From Mactromeris polynyma (Eukaryota > Mollusca > Bivalvia > Venerida > Mactridae), in assembly GCA_032209605.1 (NCBI GenBank), contig JASFXZ010000032.1:5829722-5893721 (forward strand): a stretch of DNA of 64,000 bases, written 5' to 3'. Each line of letters begins with the position of its first letter. Position 1 is the first letter of the stretch. Below the pieces are notes generated by a model, which saw nothing but the letters and a program-made list of their open reading frames with translations, searched no databases and was not told the DNA's origin. The position numbers and the translations under genes were made by a program. Below, one piece after another: positions 11,836-32,300 of the stretch.

Positions 11836-12650
11836 TTGTATAAACGTTTAATACCAAGCGGTTAACCTAACCAACTGGTTAAACTGTGGCTAAATCATGG
11901 TTATAAAGTGCATACACGTTTAAAACCAAGCGGTTAAACTAACCAACTGGTTAAACTGTGGCTAAATCATGGTTATAAATTGTATACACGTTTAAAACCA
12001 AGCGGTTAAACTAACCAACCGGTTAAACTGTGGTTAAATCATGGTTATAAATTGTATAAACGTTTAAAACCAAGCGGTTAAACTAACCAACTGGTTAAAC
12101 TGTGGCTAAATCATGGTTATAAATTGTATAAACGTTTAAAACCAAGCGGTTAAACTAACCAACTGGTTAAACTGTGGTTAAATCATGGTTATAAATTGTA
12201 TAAACGTTTAAAACCAAGCGGTTAAACTAACCAACTGGATAAACTGTGGCTAAATCATGGTTATAAATTGTATAAACGTTTAAAACCAAGCGGTTAAACT
12301 AACCAACTGGTTAAACTGTGGCTAAATCATGGTTATAAATTGTATAAACGTTTAAAACCAAGCGGTTAAACTAACCAACCGGTTAAACTGTGGTTAAATC
12401 ATGGTTATAAATTGTATACACGTTTGAAACCGAGCGGTTAAACTAACCAACTGGTTAAACTGTGGTTAAATCATGGTTATAAATTGTATACACGTTTGAA
12501 ACCGAGCGGTTAAACTAACCAAGCGGTTAAACTAACCAAGCGGTTAAACTAACCAAGTGGTTAAACTAACCAACCGGTTAAACTAACCAAGCGGTTAAAC
12601 TAACCAACCGGTTAAACTGTGGCTAAATCATGGTTATAAAGTGTATAAAA
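11836..12650. repeat. 72-bp minisatellite with 17-bp sub-array
   Basis: About nine to ten 72-bp units carry GTTTAAAACCAAGCGGTTAA, ACTAACCAACTGGTTAAAC and GGCTAAATCATGGTTATAAA. At 12,517-12,618 the array changes register into exactly six 17-bp units (AACCAAGCGGTTAAACT), a sub-motif of the longer unit, and then returns to the long form. This is a higher-order repeat with local expansion of one segment. GGTT/AACC pairs make each unit partly self-complementary. Confidence 0.95.
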
Positions 12651-13659
12651 AAGTCTGGTAACTTTAACCGGACTGAAAACTTAGTTAAACTAACCCACCT
12701 CTACTAGCTGTGTTAACAGTTATAACCAGCACGGTAACCAATGTATACGATTGAGTACACATGATTATGAAAAATAGAAAAAATGTGCAATAACCAACAC
12801 TTGAACATTTGGATGCAGTTTGGGATTTAAATTGTCTGAACACATGTAGATCTATATATCGCTTCAAAATTGACTGTATTGTTTGTGAAAATGTTACCAG
12901 ATTGCATCACGAACGCTCTTCGGGGTATTATGCTCTTAGATCCACTTCCCTCTGTGTTTGCGTACACATTCTACCAGCTCTGGCTACGCCCCTATAGTTG
13001 TAGGCCTATCCCATGCAACGTTCTGCACTAGTGCCGTAAAGCGCATTATGACCTAGTCAATTTCATAAAATGATTGATCAGCAAGTATGACTTTTATAGA
13101 GTGTTTCAATCGGCTGATTAACGTGTTAAATAGTCTGTGTCAGACAGAGAGGAGAGATAGACTTATACATTATATTCACATTGACAGCAGAAATGGTTGT
13201 TGACGACAATAAGAGTTGTCACTATATTAACACGATGAGTCTTCCTATAGTGTGAACCTAACTTAACACTGAACTTATAATTACCAGATGTCTGGATATG
13301 TTGTTCTGTCTGCCTGAATAGAATTTATAACATAGTTGGGGAAGCGGTAATATAACACCCTTGTATTATCTCGATAATTTACTAGTGAAATAACAAACGC
13401 AAATGCTTGACGTCACAACAAAACAAGCGTTAAAATGATATTGACGCTGTTAAATATTTATTTTATACGAAGTAGATCTATGATATTTTATTTCATTGAT
13501 AATTATTGTCTTGTTAATTTGAACATGTCTCCGCTGTTATGTCATAAATATAGCTACTTTCGTGTTCATTCTTATTGAAATTATAATCTCGTCATCTATG
13601 ACCTCGTTTTTAGAATAATCTTTAATAAATTCAATAAAAAAATGAGCACTCACATAAGA
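12651..13659. other. unassigned DNA
   Basis: AT-rich with no recognised exon, RNA gene or TIR pair. Confidence 0.45.
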
Positions 13660-13975
13660 TCATCTAGTTCTTACAACTGGGGTATACCACCAAACTTAGT
13701 AAAAACGGTGTTATGGTAAAAATCGAACAGAAATTTTGCTAACAATTAAGTATCAAAGACAGGATGTCTCAATAGAATATGTTCCTAAACTCGGGTGCAC
13801 CACGTAAATTGTTTAAAAAATGTCGAAGTAACAAAAGAAAAACAAACACCGAACAACTAAGTAACACTAATTACAAGCTATCTGAATGGAATATGTTCTT
13901 ACAACTCGGGTGTACATGTACTACCTAACTTGTTCAAAGAAGTAATGTTATGGATGAAACGAACAGAACTTAATC
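13660..13975. repeat. two-copy direct repeat, about 130 bp unit
   Basis: Two diverged tandem units share AATGGAATATGTTCTTACAA or a close variant, ACTCGGGTG.AC, and a TGTTATGG.TGAAACGAACAG block. No coding potential. Confidence 0.6.
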
Positions 13976-14879
13976 AGTTACATTTATTTGCTGCCTGGAG
14001 GGTAGAACTACTGTGCCTATACGTTTTCTGACTGTTAGAGCAGAATTTGTTCTAAGAAACCGTGTGAACAATCAAACGTGTTCAAACAATTGTTGAGGTA
14101 ATAACATAGCAGAAAGTCCTTCTTATTCCAAATAAAACAGCGAGCGAAAATTAGACAACCGGTTAATTAAAAGCATATGCCTTTAGGGAAAGCAGGTTTG
14201 TATTGATTGAAATTACATTCACTAATTTAACGTTTAATCAAGCATCTATAGATCGATCTAAACGCCCAGGTTCTAATCCACCAAATTGTAATCCACTAGA
14301 TTCTAGGATCATATCTTAATTATTTGACACCGATCGACTTCATCAGTTCATACAAACGCAAATGTTCATCAATATTGCCAAGATGTTGCCTAAGCCTGTA
14401 TTGAAAAATACGAAGTTTCTAAGTTAATGATATACACAATACAGCGAACATTGCAGAAATTATTTTTCACATGTTAATGTTTAAGTAGTGCTCTGTGGTG
14501 AGTAAATGCAATTGTCTTGACATGCTAAGGCTGACCCTGGCTGTAAACCAGATTGTATTTCCATAGAAGACATAAGAACAAGTAGGCCCCTATTTTGAAA
14601 CATAGTCTGACATCAGTTAAAATATCTCAACAACAACAACAAAATCATTAGTATGTTCATGTTTGTGCAAATGAAATATCTATTAAAAATCATAACCAGA
14701 TTAGATACAATCATGGATAGAGAAACCGATTGCCTAAACAAACAGTAGGAGGGAAATATTCTCCAATGTTACCACTGAACACTGCGGTAGCAGGTGTGAC
14801 TTAGTACATGTACATGCATATTAAAATACCACTCCCACGCGTGTAACGTGAAACATACGATGTATAGGACATACATTGT
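13976..14879. other. unassigned DNA
   Basis: No gene, RNA gene or repeat family is recognised. Confidence 0.45.
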
Positions 14880-15200
14880 ACTTCGTTCAAGGATATTTTA
14901 GTGATGTTTTGGAGTAGTTTAACGTCAGTTTTTCAACAGTATTTCGGCAATGTACGGTGGTCAGTTGACCTAACCACAGTTCCTATGTTTCCAACCAGTA
15001 CAAGCCCCTATTTCCACAAGCAACTGACAACTTCCCCACGTGAATAAGAGGTGGGAGGACAAGTGGATTAGATGTATTATCTTCAATCATATTGTGATCA
15101 AGAACACACGCCTCCCCCGGGGTTCGAACCTTCACCTCCCCGGGGTCGAACCTACGCCCTTGGAATCGGTATACCCTTGCTCTACCGGCTGAGATAGTTA
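14880..15200 (-). mobile_element. tRNA-derived SINE, most complete copy
   Basis: Read on the minus strand, the head resembles a tRNA: a box A-like run TATCTCAGCCGGTAGAGCA near 15,190 and a box B-like GGTTCGACCCC near 15,140. A second GGTTCGAACCC sits about 25 bp further on, so the box B segment looks duplicated. The body (CACGTGGGGAAGTTGTCAGT, then GGTTAGGTCAACTGACC) is shared with 8,215-8,425 and 27,765-28,045. This core is typical of bivalve SINEs. Confidence 0.75.
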
Positions 15201-15469
15201 CCACTAGTAAGCTTATATTAAACATGTACATACACACAATAAAACAAAGTAAACACAATCAATGAAGGTTCAAGCATTGCAGTTATTCAAATTGCAACGC
15301 TTACCAAAATGGCTCAAACCTTGGAATGAACAGTGCTTTAAACATCTAAATGAACTTCAGAAGATCTATAGAATCTAAATGAAGGCAATTAACTGGATAT
15401 TGGCACGAACTATACCGTGCTTCTCTCTGAGAAAAATAATATACAGAGCGGTACTGAATATAACTTCAC

Positions 15470-15887
15470 ACGACGTTACGATGGCTGGAATTGATTTTTG
15501 GTTGAGAAAGTGAGAACTTGATAGTCGTAACCATCTGATATATAAACGCTTTAAACATCTTTCGATGGTGCTTGAAATGAAGACGATAAACACTCGATAT
15601 CTTACCTTCGTTTCTATCCATTTTTTTCACGCTTATGTCACAGAATCCAAACTTTAAATCCAGCATAAACACATTGCTTCGAATCAGCTGAATTTTGTAT
15701 CCCGATGTTGTGTAACACTGTTTTCCCCAATAATGATGTCCTGAGCACTTTATCTGTGTGACACTGGAAGATTGTTTACACAATGCACGATTTTCCAGCA
15801 AAACTCGTATTTTCTTCAGGTATATCTTAATGGCTCTGGTTGCTATGACAACAGCTTGATTGAATACATCAAACACAAGGGAACATA
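15470..15887 (-). CDS. unrecognised open stretch ending at a splice donor
   Basis: A frame of about 136 codons is open on the minus strand. Inside it, ...K-M-D-R-N-E-G runs into a strong donor G|GTAAGATATC near 15,605, so the coding part would be about 15,606-15,887. It contains a Cys/aromatic cluster (C-S-G-H-H-Y-W-G-K-Q-C-Y). There is no in-frame ATG at the 5' side and the upstream acceptor (TTTAAAAG) is poor. I recognise no family. It may be an exon of an unidentified gene or a chance frame. Confidence 0.2.
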
Positions 15888-15899
15888 CAGTTTGCGCAA

Positions 15900-16950
15900 T
15901 AATTATCTTTTAAATAATACGTAAGATAGTACTCCACGAGACATCACATTGCAACAGAGAATCCAATTGATTCTGCAGAGTATCTTCCACGCTTTGAACA
16001 ATATTCTGCTTACGGCGTCTGCGATTATAATACTCCGTTGGAATTTTATAATGGCAAATATCGCGGTTCTTTAAGTAGAGAACATCTCTAAAATTATAAC
16101 CTTCCGTTCATCTTCCGTAATACATTATTGTATATTATCGTCTGCACTCAACTTCCGCTTACCTCAGTATTGATCGCACGCGCCATTAACTGCATGTAGA
16201 AAATAATCACATGGAAATATCAACTGTTATACTCATTTCCATTAAAACTTACGATTCACTTCTCAATTACCATAAGGCTGTTCTTAAAGAATGCGAATTG
16301 ATTGGTTCCCCGCCCGATAGACTAAAATTCCCCGGACTCATTTTTTAATTCATCCGCGCATTATTTACGATTTAAAGTTTTAATAATTAGACCCGCCCCA
16401 AAATTGGTGAATAGGGGTTCCACAAACTGGCAATTTTAATGATTATCTTCTTTAATTGAGATCAGTTCACTTATTATGAATTTTGATTTGTTTTGCTAAT
16501 GAACTTCAATTAAAACAATTTTGCTCACAGCCAGACATTCCAAGAAATGATCTGAGCGACACTCTCTTAAAAGCTTTGTCCTTTTAATTGAATGATGGTT
16601 GGAAAATGTTTTAGCACAGACAAAAACAGTGCTGACACAATATACAAAAGCTGAATAGAGTTAATAATTCTGACAGAAATGAGATGGATGAGGAAATTCG
16701 ACGAAGATTTTATCATATTTAATGATACAGTTAATATTCAATCAAAGTGAAGGCGTTTAGATTGGATTTCAATATTAGCAGGTTCATTATATGCAAGGAA
16801 TGGGTTATAAAACCAGAGATTGATCTCCAATATCAAAGCTTATTTTTGCGATTAAATTTCCATAATTTGTTTATGGTTAAATTTAGGCATTATTCAGCAA
16901 TTGTCTACACGTGACACGAATGATTTGAAACGTATACAGTACGATAGGAT
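15900..16950. other. unassigned DNA
   Basis: Very AT-rich. No exon, RNA gene or TIR pair is recognised. Confidence 0.45.
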
Positions 16951-16953
16951 GTA

Positions 16954-17471
16954 CAGCAAAACCTCACTTAAAGACCACCTCAATAATAAGACCACCTCAA
17001 TAATAAGACCATCCCAATAATAAGACCACCTCAATAATAAGACCACCTCAATAATAAGATCATCTCAATAATAAGACCACCTCAATAATAAGACCATCTC
17101 AATAATAAGACCATCTCAATAATAAGACCACCTCAATAATAAGACCACCTCAATAATAAGACCATCCCAATAATAAGACCACCTCAATAATAAGATCACC
17201 TCAATAATAAGACCATCCCAATAATAAGAACACCTCAATAATAAGACCACCTCAATAGTAAGACCATCTCAATAATAAGACCACCTCAATAATAAGACCA
17301 TCTCAATAATAAGACCATCTCAATAATAAGACCACCTCAGAAATTAAGAACACAATTTCAAGTCCTTTTTTTGTTTTTTACTCTTTATTCAACATCAATA
17401 TAAAGACCATCTCATTATTAAGACCAGATTTTAAGGGTCCTATGGGTGGTCGTATTATTGAGGTTTTACTG
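16954..17471. mobile_element. MITE, CAGTAAAACCTC family, internally expanded
   Basis: Ends are CAGCAAAACCTCACTTAAAG and GAGGTTTTACTG, flanked by TA on both sides. Other copies are 156-280 bp, but this one is 518 bp because a 17-bp piece next to the left TIR (CTCAATAATAAGACCAC) has been amplified in tandem to about 21 copies (16,977-17,337). The rest of the element (AACACAATTTCAAGTCC, ACTCTTTATTCAA) is normal. Confidence 0.9.
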
Positions 17472-17937
17472 TAATTCTAGATAGTTCAAGAAAATGTACA
17501 TACGACACATTCCAACTCGAGACGTGAATGCGAAACAAGTATGTCTACATCTGCATTAATATAAAGATACACTGGATTTGCTTTCTTCCTTGAACTTTTT
17601 ATCGCGGGTTCACAATCTCCAAAACTCAAGCATCTGATTGGTCGGTTCAAGTCTCGATCTTAAAATTGACCAATGGAAAGACTGGATTCTGAAACTAGAC
17701 CCTAAAGTCAGTTTTATAACATTGGACTCAGACCTGAAAGAGCTGTTATCAAGACAAGGTCATACTAGTACATTTGTATTGCATTTCAATGGTTATCTTA
17801 GTAAACACAATAAGGCACGTCATGAGATCATGAATTTAGGCAAAACATGTGAGCCTGCCTGTCTTAGTTCGGAGGTGGTCTTTTTGTCGAGTTAAAATCT
17901 GGAAAAGCACGAAAACAGCTCCATGAAAATACCGTCA

Positions 17938-17989
17938 TATTAATGAGTAGGTCTTAATTTTGAGGTGGTCTTTAAATGAAGTGTTACTG
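17938..17989. mobile_element. MITE end fragment, CAGTAAAACCTC family
   Basis: Only the right end is clear: TTTTGAGGTGGTCTTTAAAT, then GTGTTACTG followed by TA. The left part is too diverged to place. Confidence 0.5.
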
Positions 17990-18800
17990 TATATACTCGT
18001 ACATTCTAATTCCGGCAACAACAAACAGAATCATAAATGTGTAAATAAAAACAAACTCAAAGAATAATTAACAAACACGTTTCTTTTTCGTTCAAGTATA
18101 TGTAACATGCATTATATTTCAAGCACGCATGAGTAAGCAGACGACTTTTACACACGTGCTTATAATTTCAATGTTATTAAGTATAAACCAACAGCACATT
18201 AATAAATGAATAAAGATGTTTACACACATTTAAGTTACCAAAATATTTGTGGTTACACGTAAACCTGCAACAGTCGATCTTGTTTGTAAAGATTGCATTT
18301 AAAGATATATTTGTGTTCAAAATCACTTGGCAACGTACTACAAACTCTTTTGCATTTAGTAGATAATTATAGCAACAATATCGACTCATTGGAAGAAAAT
18401 ATATCGCTTCCACTAAAACATACATGTATACGAAAATGACATAACATTTAGTTGCTATAGTCTGGCTTCTTCAAATACCCGAAAGTTTACCCTTAAAATG
18501 TGTGCTTTTATTAGGCGATGTGCGAAATCGATTGCTTTTCATGTGCAGATATGTACGTAAAGGTATTTACCTGGCTGAAATGAATCACTGGTGCACCTTT
18601 TTCATAGAAATGCACTTCCAACGTTTATAAAATATGCAGTTAAAGTTGCCCGTGTTAAACTTCTTTGTTATGCGTAAGTACCCCGTATAATAGTAAACTA
18701 CACTTATGGGAAAGCACATGCGTAGCATAGATACCAAGCCATTGGGCTAAACCCCCAGGGCAAATATCTGAATTATAACATTGCTTTGGAATAGCGATAG
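17990..18800. other. unassigned DNA
   Basis: No gene or repeat family is recognised. Confidence 0.45.
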
Positions 18801-18802
18801 GA

Positions 18803-19075
18803 CCTGGGACCTTATTCGCAAAACGTTTAAGACTGAATCTCTGACTAAGACTTAAAATGTTAAATATTCTTATGGCTCCTATATTAATATAACAGAATCG
18901 ATTTTTATCATGAATAAAGAAATGGCAAAATTATAGCGTGGGTATCAAGTTATTCAAACAAAATTTCATTTGTTAAAATTTAATAACAAAGAAATGCCGG
19001 TTAATATATTTTTTGCAAATTTGAAGTCTAATACTGAGTTTCAGTCTTAATACGTTTGTGAATAAGATCTCTGGT
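18803..19075. mobile_element. palindromic-end MITE (CCCGTATTCACAAA family), copy 1
   Basis: The left end, CCTTATTCGCAAAACGTTTA then AGACTGAATCTCTGACT, is inverted at the right as ACTGAGTTTCAGTCTTAATA then CGTTTGTGAATAAG. A second copy with better ends is at 55,184-55,446. Long TIRs and no open frame mark a non-autonomous DNA element. Confidence 0.75.
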
Positions 19076-19079
19076 GTAT

Positions 19080-20160
19080 TATTAGATTATGGAATAGCGA
19101 TAACACGTATATATATTTATGATTAGTAGACAAATGAAAACTGAAAACATTACATTTTTGTTGTAAAACCGTATCAATGTGGGTCACAAAAAATGCAAAA
19201 AAAGGTGTGTCAATTCATTGTATTGCTTTGGTGCCAGCGTTTTCCTAGTCGGGTCACGTGTTATGTTCACATTGAACGTTGTGTCACAATGAGCGGCACG
19301 CGTGTTTCTTCGTTCTATCTGGAACACCATAAGTTACATGGTTCTATGTATCCTACTTTTAGGCTTTAAAATAGACTGGTAGTTCTTGCATTTCGACAAG
19401 AGGCATTTTCAGAAAGATATTCAAGGGAGATAAATGTTGAAGGAAGAACATCAAGTTAACATGAGTTGTACATCTTTAAATGAACATACAGGAATGTCTA
19501 TCAAAAAGCATCGATTGTAAAACGTTATCAAATATTTCATTATGTAATTTCCAAAAGTTTTCGAGCTGACAGCTGATGTATTTATATATACAACATACAT
19601 ATGTACAGTCCATCATCTCCATAGCAACGAGGTTAACCTTGATAGATCAAAATTTCGGCTGTTTTAGAGAGATTGATGTCAGACTTGTTTCTATTTGCCG
19701 GTTATTATACTGAATATCACTATTTATTCGATATAATCTACTTAACAAGGGAGTGTCACACCGGAGAGCAGTCTACGTCAGGAATTACGCACAATTTGTT
19801 GCATTAGGAATTAAAGACTGCGAAATAAAAAAAAAAAATAGATTGTGCAATTAAGAACTCGCCAAGTGATAGTGTCGGACAGTAAAACGTTTCAGTTGAG
19901 CAGACATTTATGGTTTAATGTTTTTATAAGAGATGGTCAATAATTTCACTTCCCAATACATGCACACAGCTGTTCTCAGTGGTTCGTGATTATCACCAAT
20001 TTCAAACCATAGTATCTTGCCAAATTGGTATTTAAATTGTGAGTGTTTTTATGAATACCGTTATACAGGTATATGTATTCAAGTTTAAGACATTAGGGGA
20101 GAGTCAAAGTTCTATTCTACCATTGTCCTTACACTGATTTCCGTACATACATAAACTGAT
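19080..20160. other. unassigned DNA
   Basis: No gene or repeat family is recognised. There is a short A-rich run near 19,830. Confidence 0.45.
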
Positions 20161-20164
20161 ATAT

Positions 20165-20322
20165 AGCAAAACTCAATACAAAGACCACCTTTAGACCCTT
20201 CAAACTGATTTTCTTATTGAGGTGGTCTTATTATTGAGATTGAATAAAGAGCAAAATAGTGAGAATGGACTCGGAAAATTGTGTTCTTAATTTTGAGATG
20301 GTCTTTATTTAGGTTTTTACTG
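20165..20322. mobile_element. MITE, CAGTAAAACCTC family
   Basis: The left end is diverged (AGCAAAACTCAATACAAAGA). The right end is TTTAGGTTTTTACTG followed by TA. The core motif AATAAAGAGCAAAATAGTGA is shared with other copies. Confidence 0.7.
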
Positions 20323-20329
20323 TACTTGA

Positions 20330-21965
20330 CATGTGTTGGTGGGTAAGCTATAGACCACGGTATAGGAGAGATATCCCAGGCTTAATGCGTCAGTCTCTGG
20401 CTTCACATACAGTCCTCTACTTTATACCATACCATAAACTGAATACAACTCATATGTCTCTTTGATACCACGTAGATACTTTTATAACATGGCTTCATTT
20501 GACTATTGAAATTTGCAAAATTTAGTTTTTGACTTGAAATTTTACCTTAAGGGTTTATAGGAAGTATTTATCAGTTCTTTACCACCAATGGTCTTTCCTG
20601 ATCCTCTACATATGAAGTCCAGTGTGAGCCGAGTAGCATCTGATTATTTAAATTTAACTACAAGTTCTTATAAATAAAACAAGTCTGAAGTAATATCATA
20701 ATATTATTTTTATTATAATATATAGTCATTATATAAGTCGTATATACCATAACAAAGAGAGCATTAACCAATCATGAACATACTGTACTCGCAAACATCA
20801 ACCACACAGATATATCATGTTGATAAAACACGAGGGCAATGAATTACATAACTACTGTTCTCTAACAATACGATTCCCCGGCAAGGAGAAGAACACATCC
20901 ATTTTATGTAAACTGACAAAAAAGCACTTTGCACATGTTTAATTTAACCAGAGGTTTGGGGCAAGTGATTAACCAGGGGTAAGGGGAAAGTGATTTAAAG
21001 CTGGCAACCAAACCAAACAAGCAAGGATGATCAACTGACCATCCTTAAAACAATATCTTAAGTTACCACAATATTTTGGGGTGATAGGTCGATTATTTCC
21101 CTCAGATTTTTTGGTATACACCAGTCACAGATGTTGAAAATATCACGACAAAAATCAACCCTAAGATTAAATTAAATTATGTTGGGCCTATTGAAGTGAG
21201 TCCATTAGAGAAAATCCTTCTTACTGCAGAATTAAAACCCCACAGTATTGAACATAATTCCATGCATTCATAAACCAGTAATATTGCACATACATAAAAT
21301 ATCAATTTCTAGCCACAAGACAGAAGGTATACAATACAATTTGAAGCATTTCTAATGAAACCAAAAAAAGAAAAGCAATTCTTAATGACCTCTACGTGTG
21401 TCCTCTAAGAACACAATAAAACACCAATCCTGGCATCTAACCATAAAAACCATTTACGCTATATAAACCAATCCATTTTAACTGTCTACATTTTATTTAT
21501 AATAATGCCATAAAATCGGCACCAGCATGTTTTCATTATATTTGAACACAACCATTAACGTCTGCTAAATGTCCTTAATGCCAGTACTTTCAAAATGTTT
21601 ATATTTCCCAAATTCTATATCTCTGAATGTCCATATTTCCTAAAAGTTAATATTCTATAAATATCCACATTTCCTAAATGTAATTATTTCCTAAAATTTC
21701 TTATCTCTGAAATATCTTTCCTGAATAGTTTCTATTTCTTTAATGTTTAGTTCCTCAATGTATTTTTTCCTAAAATTTCTTATTTCATAAATATCCTACA
21801 TATCTTTCCTAAAAACTTCCTATTTCCTAAATGTCTGTATTTCCTCAATCTCCTTATTCCTAAACTGTCCTAATTTAAACAATAATCGTTTTCGTATGTC
21901 CATCTTTCTGACGGTCGTAAATACATAATGCAATCTTAGATGATACAACATTATTGATAAATCAA
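20330..21965 (-). other. KLHDC4 3' UTR and downstream flank
   Basis: From the KLHDC4 stop at 21,966 downward the minus strand has no long open frame. 21,590-21,870 is a degenerate run of TTTCCTAAAT/TTCCTAAAATTTC motifs (purine-rich in the transcript), probably part of the 3' UTR. A minus-strand AATAAA is at 21,492-21,497 and another at 20,709-20,714. Confidence 0.5.
21492..21497 (-). terminator. candidate poly(A) signal of KLHDC4
   Basis: AATAAA on the minus strand about 470 bases after the stop codon. An alternative lies at 20,709-20,714. The choice is not decidable without transcript data. Confidence 0.4.
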
Positions 21966-29899
<7,934 letters not shown>

Positions 29900-31417
29900 T
29901 TTGAAGATTGTGCAACTGTTGTGCAAAAATCAAATTTAGTACTAAGACAACTTGTCTGACAAGGGTAACATAATATGCCCTTCCATCATTGTCACAATCT
30001 ACATCAGTATACTGTTCGGTCAAACTTGACAATTATAAAATGTTAGATATTAATTTCACAACATACATTCCACAGGTGCCATGTGTGTTGATTGGTCCCA
30101 AAAAATATGTAATTCAGTGTTATCGAGTAAGAACAACTATTTCAGTATGCATGCCTGGGTACAATTCTGAATTTATCAATAATTGACATAGTCATGAAAA
30201 ATGTTTTCCTAGTTCCAGTTGTGAATTTGATTATAGATTTACATATTTCTAGGAACAAATCAACGCGTCTGGCTCCTGTGATACGTTCATGTACAATATG
30301 TAATCTGACAGACCGCAACTTTGTTCAGTTTTCACACCTGTCCAATATTCTCACATCAAGCTTCATTTCTAATGAAACGTTAAGATGGCTTAACAACAGA
30401 CGCTAATCTGTGGACTATATCTATACCAGTTTATAAAAGTTGAGTCTTGCAAAATAAGATTAAACTAAAAAATAGACTTATAAATTCAAGTTTAATATTG
30501 TTGGGTTTGTGTGAAGACTGAATGTCATTGAATGTGAAAGGAACGCTGCAGGAGGCTCGAACATATAATTATCAGTATCAATGTAGGACCATAGATGGAT
30601 TACATTTAACAATTCGTCAATAGAATTTCAGTAGATTTCGGATAATTGTGAAATCGCGTCGCGAAATCTAGTGACATTCCAAGTTACAGCAATTTCTGAC
30701 TATTTGATCAGAGATTGAATGCGAGACTGGTTGGACATTAATTGGAATATATTTTTATGCAAACGGTTTAACCATGACAACTTGACATGGGCGTAGTAAA
30801 GAAAAGTAAGTCAATACCTATTGTAACGTGTTTTTTTATGGACAAACACAAAACTATCCCGATACCATGTGCGTTGTGTATAAAACCCGGTATATTCGTT
30901 CAATCGGAAACTGCCTCTCCCCTAGCTGTCTTCGAGTGAAGCTCGATCACATTGCATACACGTTTAATAAACAATTAATCGTTTGAAAGGAATATGCATG
31001 TATCTTGCTAATATACTATGATATACAGATCATGAAAGGCCTATTGAGATAGGAAGATTGTAAAACATTGATAAAAATTGCGCTTTAAATTAACTTAAAT
31101 TTGATGGGACCATTATACATGACGAACTTCACTATCTATTTAACTACTTCCATTTTAATAAAAATATTCATCTGTTAATACACTGAAGAGCATTCAAGCG
31201 CTGTTTAAGTTTCTCGATCATTTCTTAACATACTGACGATCTATCAAACTTACTGAAACTGTCCATGTTGAGTAATACTATTCATTCTTGAAACAATGCA
31301 GAAAGGGGGGACGTAACATGAATATTATATCAAGTGGAAGAATGGCCCATGTGGAAGGGGGATCAAGTTAACATACATCTAAAACATCAGTAGAAATAGT
31401 AACCATGCAGTGATTTA
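29900..31417. other. intergenic DNA upstream of KLHDC4
   Basis: Contains the KLHDC4 5' UTR and promoter. No TATA box or CpG cluster stands out close to the ATG. Two short plus-strand frames (29,989-30,186; 30,194-30,406) have no recognisable motif. A TATAAAA at about 30,877 followed by an AATAAA near 30,970 is noted separately. Confidence 0.4.
30823..31010 (+). mobile_element. possible solo LTR fragment
   Basis: TGTAACGTG at the left, a TATAAAACCCGG core at about 30,877, a pyrimidine-rich start region, and AATAAA near 30,970 follow the order of an LTR. No clear target duplication or second boundary is found, so this is only suggestive. Confidence 0.2.
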
Positions 31418-32300
31418 CAGCCTTTGAACTGTCAGTAAAAATACTGGGTGTGGGTTGAATCGGACAGCTAGCTAACCTCACACTTGATCATTGACTTAGA
31501 TCTATATAAAAATAGATCAACACAATCCGACTAATAGTGATATAAAATAGTGAATGCTCGCCCATATGGGATATCCCGGTGGCGATGGTAAATAAACTCA
31601 ACTCCACATCCGACTAAGTCGGCAGCAACTAATCCATAAAAGCCATCAACCATTATTCACCTTATATACGGTAATAGGTAAACGGAAATTTAAAGACTAG
31701 ACAAAACGTAACACAATATATGGAGAAGCAAACTAAGCAAATAAACGTCTATATATACGTATAAGAAAGAGAGATTAAAGCATACATTTTGTTTAAAAAC
31801 TGATAGAAATTGCTCTCTGTCGTTCAAACTTGATTTCCACAACAGTCTATTTCACGAGAATTAATCTACTGTTGTTGTGTTTTTTTTGTTAAAATTGTTT
31901 GTTGAATTTCGAACAATATTTCAACAATAATGATTCGACGATGAATCAAAGAATGTTTAAATGAACTATATATATACTGTACATGCATTATACACTATTA
32001 AAACTATTACGGAGACCCTTAAGGCTTTACACATTCCACGTTTGAATATATTACTTTTTTCTGAATGCACACAAGAAAATGTTAGAATCTAGTGGTATAA
32101 TTATAATCTCCCGAAAACCAAAATCATCATGTTCACAGGTAAGGGTTGTCTTGGCCTAATGGTTTTTGGTTTTTATGGATTAGTTGCTGCCGACTTAGTC
32201 GGATTATGTGTAGGTCAATAAAGTATGAGCAGTTAGCTAGCTGTTAAACCGATCAGAAAACCCAGTATTTTACTGACAGGTCCAAGGCTGTAATTCGCTG
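31418..32300. repeat. imperfect inverted repeat in the KLHDC4/ZCCHC14 intergenic gap
   Basis: The left arm (31,418-31,640) and right arm (32,170-32,300) are inverted relatives. ACTAAGTCGGCAGCAACTAA at about 31,610 is the reverse complement of TTAGTTGCTGCCGACTTAGT at about 32,182. TGTCAGTAAAAATACTGGGT near 31,430 mirrors ACCCAGTATTTTACTGACA near 32,260. The arms enclose about 530 bp. It could be an element with long TIRs or two head-to-head copies. Confidence 0.75.
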
